A stretch of 64,000 nucleotides of DNA from Symbiodinium natans. Taxonomy: Eukaryota; Sar; Dinophyceae; Suessiales; Symbiodiniaceae. The notes under the pieces are model-generated. The model ran no database searches. It was given only the letters and a program-made list of their open reading frames with translations, and was not told where the DNA came from. The translations under genes were made by a program, and so were the position numbers. The DNA is taken from assembly GCA_905221605.1 (NCBI GenBank), contig CAJNDS010000180.1:685001-749000 (forward strand), in the 5' to 3' direction. How positions within the stretch are numbered: position 1 is the first letter of the stretch; each line of letters begins with the position of its first letter. Positions 60,717 through 64,000 of the stretch are shown here, one piece after another.

Positions 60717-62150
60717 ATGGAAACTTTTAGCCCGGAAGATATTCTAATTGACAGCCTCTCGTTTAAATTAAACAAAGGTTCAAGTTATATTAATGATAGA
60801 AGAAGTGTGTCATTCTGGCCGAATGGGTCAAATATTTACAAAAGTGATAGTGGGAACCGTGTTTTAAAATTTAGTTTAAACGGAGAAGATAATAGTTGGT
60901 TAGACCCCCAATCAGTTCGTATTTTCTTTACATTAAAAAATCTTGATATTGGAGCATTTGATAATAAAGTCCGTCCATTATCTCCTCCTTATTGTTTCTT
61001 TAGAAGAATGAGAATTATAGCAGGAAATCAGGTTGTAGAAGACTTTGATAATTATAACCGAGTTCACCATATGTTTTCTAAAATGATGTCTCAAGGAGCA
61101 AGAAAAGATGAAGCAAATGAAGGTTTTGGACAACGATATGATGATGAAGTGAAAACATTAGTTAATAAAGTTGGAACAGAATTATCACACGAAGTAAACG
61201 GTTTTACTCTTCAAGGTTTCAGAGATACAATGACAGTCGGATTTAAACCATTATGTGGTTTATTCAGTCAGTTTAAGTATTTACCACTAAAGTATATGGG
61301 AAATTTAACGATTGAATTAGAATTGGTAACGAATGCTACTGATTGTATTATTGATTATAGAAGCTATCAACTTAATGATGATGTGGGTAATCGGTTTGTT
61401 CATAATGTAGACACTGGTGTTGAAGCAGATGCACAAATTAGAAATACAAGCATTCAGTGGGAAATTAATAATGCAAGAGTTGTCTGTGATGTTTGCACAC
61501 TTGACAATAATTTAAATAATGAATATGTTAAGCATCTGTTAGAAGGAAAAGGACTTCCCATTACTTACACAACATATATTACACAAAGTCAAACTATCAG
61601 CAATACAGATAATATAAGCATTCCGGTTATTCGTTCTGTTTCTAAATTAGTAGCATCTTTTATTACATTTTACAAAGCAGGAGACCCAAGCACAGGATTT
61701 GAATATTGTGATAAAGAATTTTGTAGATTTTATCACCCAATGCAAACTTCTGACGAAGCAGTTGATGGTTTATATAGTGAAAATAAAGATTTAGAGTTTC
61801 AAATTCAATTGGGTTCTAAGCTTTATCCAGAATATCCATGTCGCTCAATGACTGAATGCTATTATCATTTACGAAAGGCACTTAATTTACCTATGTTTCA
61901 TCAACATTCAATGAGTGTAAGTTTTAGACATTATAGAGACCGTCAATTCATCTTTGCCTTTTCATTTGAAAAAGTGCCCGATAGTAGTTATACAGGGATT
62001 AACACGCGTAGCGGACAGCAAATGTTAGTTAAAATTAAACCAGTAGGAACATCAATTCCAACTTTTGATATGCCAGAAAATATTTATATCACGATGCTTT
62101 CAGAACAGATACTAGAAATACGCGATTTAGGACTAAAGGTATTTGATTAG
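60717..62150 (+). CDS. Major capsid protein (double jelly-roll, PLV type)
   Basis: 477 codons. Marks of PLV/virophage-like capsid proteins are LDPQSVRIFFTLKN (residues about 62-75), PYCFFRRMRIIAGNQVVED (about 91-109) and DNYNRVHHMFSKMM, followed by a second barrel half with CRSMTECYYHLRKALN and a C-terminal FAFSFEKVPDSSYTGIN. The length is within the usual range. It should assemble as pseudo-hexameric trimers in an icosahedral capsid. The frame is intact. Confidence 0.9.
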   Translation: METFSPEDILIDSLSFKLNKGSSYINDRRSVSFWPNGSNIYKSDSGNRVLKFSLNGEDNSWLDPQSVRIFFTLKNLDIGAFDNKVRPLSPPYCFFRRMRIIAGNQVVEDFDNYNRVHHMFSKMMSQGARKDEANEGFGQRYDDEVKTLVNKVGTELSHEVNGFTLQGFRDTMTVGFKPLCGLFSQFKYLPLKYMGNLTIELELVTNATDCIIDYRSYQLNDDVGNRFVHNVDTGVEADAQIRNTSIQWEINNARVVCDVCTLDNNLNNEYVKHLLEGKGLPITYTTYITQSQTISNTDNISIPVIRSVSKLVASFITFYKAGDPSTGFEYCDKEFCRFYHPMQTSDEAVDGLYSENKDLEFQIQLGSKLYPEYPCRSMTECYYHLRKALNLPMFHQHSMSVSFRHYRDRQFIFAFSFEKVPDSSYTGINTRSGQQMLVKIKPVGTSIPTFDMPENIYITMLSEQILEIRDLGLKVFD

Positions 62151-62196
62151 AATTTAATATTAACAAAATAATAATCTATTTTATTAATATTAACTA

Positions 62197-64000
62197 ATGC
62201 CATTAACACTTAATAATACAAATACATTAACAGCAGATAATATTGTTGTAAGTGGAACAGATTTAAGCGACTTATATGCAACAAAAACAGAATTAGGAGA
62301 CATCAACACAGCAAACACTTCAAACATAGCAACAAACACAGCAGACATAGCAGTTTTAAACACAAAGCAATTACAAAACTTCCATAATATTAGTTCTGTA
62401 TCACATATTTTAAATACTACTTATCAAACTAATTTACAACTATCAACAAATTTTTACAACAAGGTAGAAATAGACACGACTTTTACCAATTACTATACAC
62501 AAACACAGATAGATACAAATTTATCTACTAATTACCAGACTAACACCCAATTAGGAACAAATTATTATAATAAAACCGAGGTAGATGCCTTAGTAGGTGG
62601 TGGTGGTGGTTATAGTGATACAGATATTGATAATTTATTAGATTTACGTGTTCCCAAATCAGATTTTATTGATAGATTTAGCCCCAATCCTATTATTGAT
62701 TGCAGTGCCCCGACTGTTATTCATAGTGGATTAACATTAAACAATTCAACAATAAATATAAGTCCAGTAGCGGGATTATTATTTAGCAACCAAACAGGAG
62801 GAGGTGATAAAGTATTAGCAGAGTTTAAAAACGCAACTAGTTATATAACTTTACAAGGTGATAAAATATTTTGTAATAATACATCTGATAACGCAATAAA
62901 ACAATTAGATTTATCAAATAATAATGCAGGATACAAAATGTCAGGAAAAATAGAAGCGCCGACAGGTGGGTTAGTTGTAGAAAATACAGCAGATGGTAAT
63001 TTATCATTTACAGTTAGAAATACTGATAATTATATTACTTTTAATAATGATAATATTGATTGTTATAATTCAGTTGGTGATACAGGTAGGATTTTAAATT
63101 TAAATAACAATGCTAATCAATATGTTAAATCACACTCCTTATTAGTAGATACAGGAGCAAATACATTAACGGGAGGATATACATTAGATGTTGTTGATAG
63201 TGCTATTGTTAGACAAAATTTAAAAGTAGATGGTAATTTTGATTTAACAAATGATTTAAATTTTGATGGAGAAAATGCGAATGTTAATAATTCTAATGGA
63301 TTAACATTTTATAAAAATACAACAGATGCCAGTAATGTTTTAACAATAAAGAATGCACAAGGGTATTTAAAATTTAATTCATTTAATATTAATGCTTATA
63401 ATACAAGCAATGACAGTTCTTCATTACTTTTATTAAATACTGCAAATGGTAATGGTGTCTATTGTTTAAGTTTAGGCATCGGAGCAATTCAAGGTGCAAA
63501 TAAATTAAATGTAAGCGGTGGGAATGCTAATTTTGGTGGCACTTCATCATTTCAAAATACATCAACATTTAATGGAGATATTTATGTTAATAATTCAGGT
63601 AGAATATTTCAAAGAGCGGACGTCAATAATTCATTAAATATTATTTCAACAAATGAAATTAATTTTTCATTACAGTCAAATAGAACAACCGACCCTACAA
63701 CCGGAACAATAGCACTGCAACTAAACGACACTAATGGAATTACTATTAATAGAGCAGTTACAAATAATCAAACATTTAATAGTATTGGTAATATCGTTGG
63801 TGAGGCAGACATTATTAGTTGGGGACGTTTTATGTTTCAAAACAGTAGTGAATTTAAGGAAGTGTTGGATACACAATATAAATTATATATTAGAAATGGA
63901 GACACAGCAGGGGAAATGAATTTAACAATAGGCTTGGAAAATAGCACACCAGAAATACAATTAACTGATGGTAAAGTTACTTTATTAGGAAATTTAGAAA
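62197..64000 (+). CDS. Fibre/adhesin-like viral protein (partial, runs off the window)
   Basis: At least 601 codons from the ATG at 62197 with no stop before the window end, so it is easily missed. The N-terminus (PLTLNNTNTLTADNIVVSGT) is followed by helical TANTSNIATNTADIAVLN. Then come about four repeats of the pattern YYNKTEVDALV (also FYNKVEIDTTF, YYTQTQIDTNL), a trimerising repeat known from phage tail fibres. The long remainder is Asn/Thr/Gly-rich with periodic short strands, as in a beta-helical or beta-prism fibre. It is probably a receptor-binding fibre. A chaperone-type end (for example peptidase S74) might lie beyond the edge. Confidence 0.82.
   Translation, partial: MPLTLNNTNTLTADNIVVSGTDLSDLYATKTELGDINTANTSNIATNTADIAVLNTKQLQNFHNISSVSHILNTTYQTNLQLSTNFYNKVEIDTTFTNYYTQTQIDTNLSTNYQTNTQLGTNYYNKTEVDALVGGGGGYSDTDIDNLLDLRVPKSDFIDRFSPNPIIDCSAPTVIHSGLTLNNSTINISPVAGLLFSNQTGGGDKVLAEFKNATSYITLQGDKIFCNNTSDNAIKQLDLSNNNAGYKMSGKIEAPTGGLVVENTADGNLSFTVRNTDNYITFNNDNIDCYNSVGDTGRILNLNNNANQYVKSHSLLVDTGANTLTGGYTLDVVDSAIVRQNLKVDGNFDLTNDLNFDGENANVNNSNGLTFYKNTTDASNVLTIKNAQGYLKFNSFNINAYNTSNDSSSLLLLNTANGNGVYCLSLGIGAIQGANKLNVSGGNANFGGTSSFQNTSTFNGDIYVNNSGRIFQRADVNNSLNIISTNEINFSLQSNRTTDPTTGTIALQLNDTNGITINRAVTNNQTFNSIGNIVGEADIISWGRFMFQNSSEFKEVLDTQYKLYIRNGDTAGEMNLTIGLENSTPEIQLTDGKVTLLGNLE

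Larger units (their letters stand above)
47322..64000. mobile_element. Integrated polinton-like virus (left 16.7 kb, right end outside window)
   Basis: GC content drops sharply and telomere repeats and introners stop. The gene set (major and minor capsid proteins, DNA polymerase-helicase, retroviral-type integrase, GIY-YIG nuclease, lipase-like protein, fibre) is that of polinton-like viruses of protists. Genes up to 59.76 kb are on the minus strand except a small one at 55.4 kb; from 59.8 kb on they are on the plus strand. Genes are tightly packed with short AT-rich gaps and no introns. The frames are intact, so the copy may be functional or recent. The right end, packaging ATPase and any protease are not in the window. 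Confidence 0.88.

Noticed and set aside
47322-64000. Bacterial or organelle DNA as the source of the AT-rich part
   Set aside because: Capsid, penton-like, integrase and polymerase-helicase genes fit a protist PLV; no bacterial gene order or ribosome-binding sites were seen.
1-64000. tRNA or rRNA genes
   Set aside because: No cloverleaf-type sequence with A and B boxes and no rRNA core sequence was noticed; only the tRNA-complementary primer site was seen.

Overview
The window looks like a nuclear chromosome of a dinoflagellate-type alga carrying part of an integrated DNA virus. Three things support this. (1) Plant/alveolate-type telomere repeats (TTTAGGG/CCCTAAA) are scattered in both orientations through the first 47 kb. 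(2) Two host genes can only be read across short repeat-derived introns with GT, GC or GA donors and an AG|G acceptor, a splice signature reported for dinoflagellates. (3) A Ty1/copia retrotransposon has the domain content seen in dinoflagellate elements. The genus cannot be named from the sequence.

Layout. 1-11.6 kb is a gene-poor stretch of interstitial telomere blocks, a 67-bp satellite and short inverted-repeat elements. 11,619-21,524 is a full-length copia-like retrotransposon with 221-bp LTRs that look identical, flanked by the target duplication CCCTA inside a telomere block. 22.0-22.6 kb holds a small ML-domain (NPC2/MD-2-like) secreted protein gene. 25.2-28.5 kb holds an OSCA/TMEM63-like mechanosensitive channel gene with one 100-bp intron. 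28.5-42.6 kb is again repeat-rich and gene-poor. 42.6-45.0 kb holds a PLP-dependent class-V aminotransferase (isopenicillin-N-epimerase-like) in seven exons. 45-47.3 kb is repeats.

The most notable system is a superfamily of short (about 75-220 bp) elements with terminal inverted repeats that mostly start CT and end AG. All six introns of the aminotransferase and the single channel intron are such elements. Each is flanked by a 4-bp target duplication beginning with G; in one the two copies differ at one base. The duplication supplies the donor (GT, GC or GA) and the element end supplies the acceptor AG. Removing them restores an uninterrupted 490-codon frame and a 1,064-codon frame. Related copies lie between genes, sometimes nested. 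These are introners with a clear mechanism.

From about 47.33 kb to the window end the DNA becomes AT-rich and carries a polinton-like virus (PLV) provirus cut by the window edge. It has three tandem-repeat arrays near its left end, a GIY-YIG endonuclease, a retroviral-type integrase, a fused family-B-like DNA polymerase/SF1 helicase, several virion or unknown proteins, a minor capsid (penton-like) protein, a lipase-like protein, a double-jelly-roll-type major capsid protein and a long fibre-like protein that runs off the edge. Replication and integration genes are on the minus strand and morphogenesis genes diverge from about 59.8 kb. No packaging ATPase or maturation protease is seen, so they may lie beyond the window.
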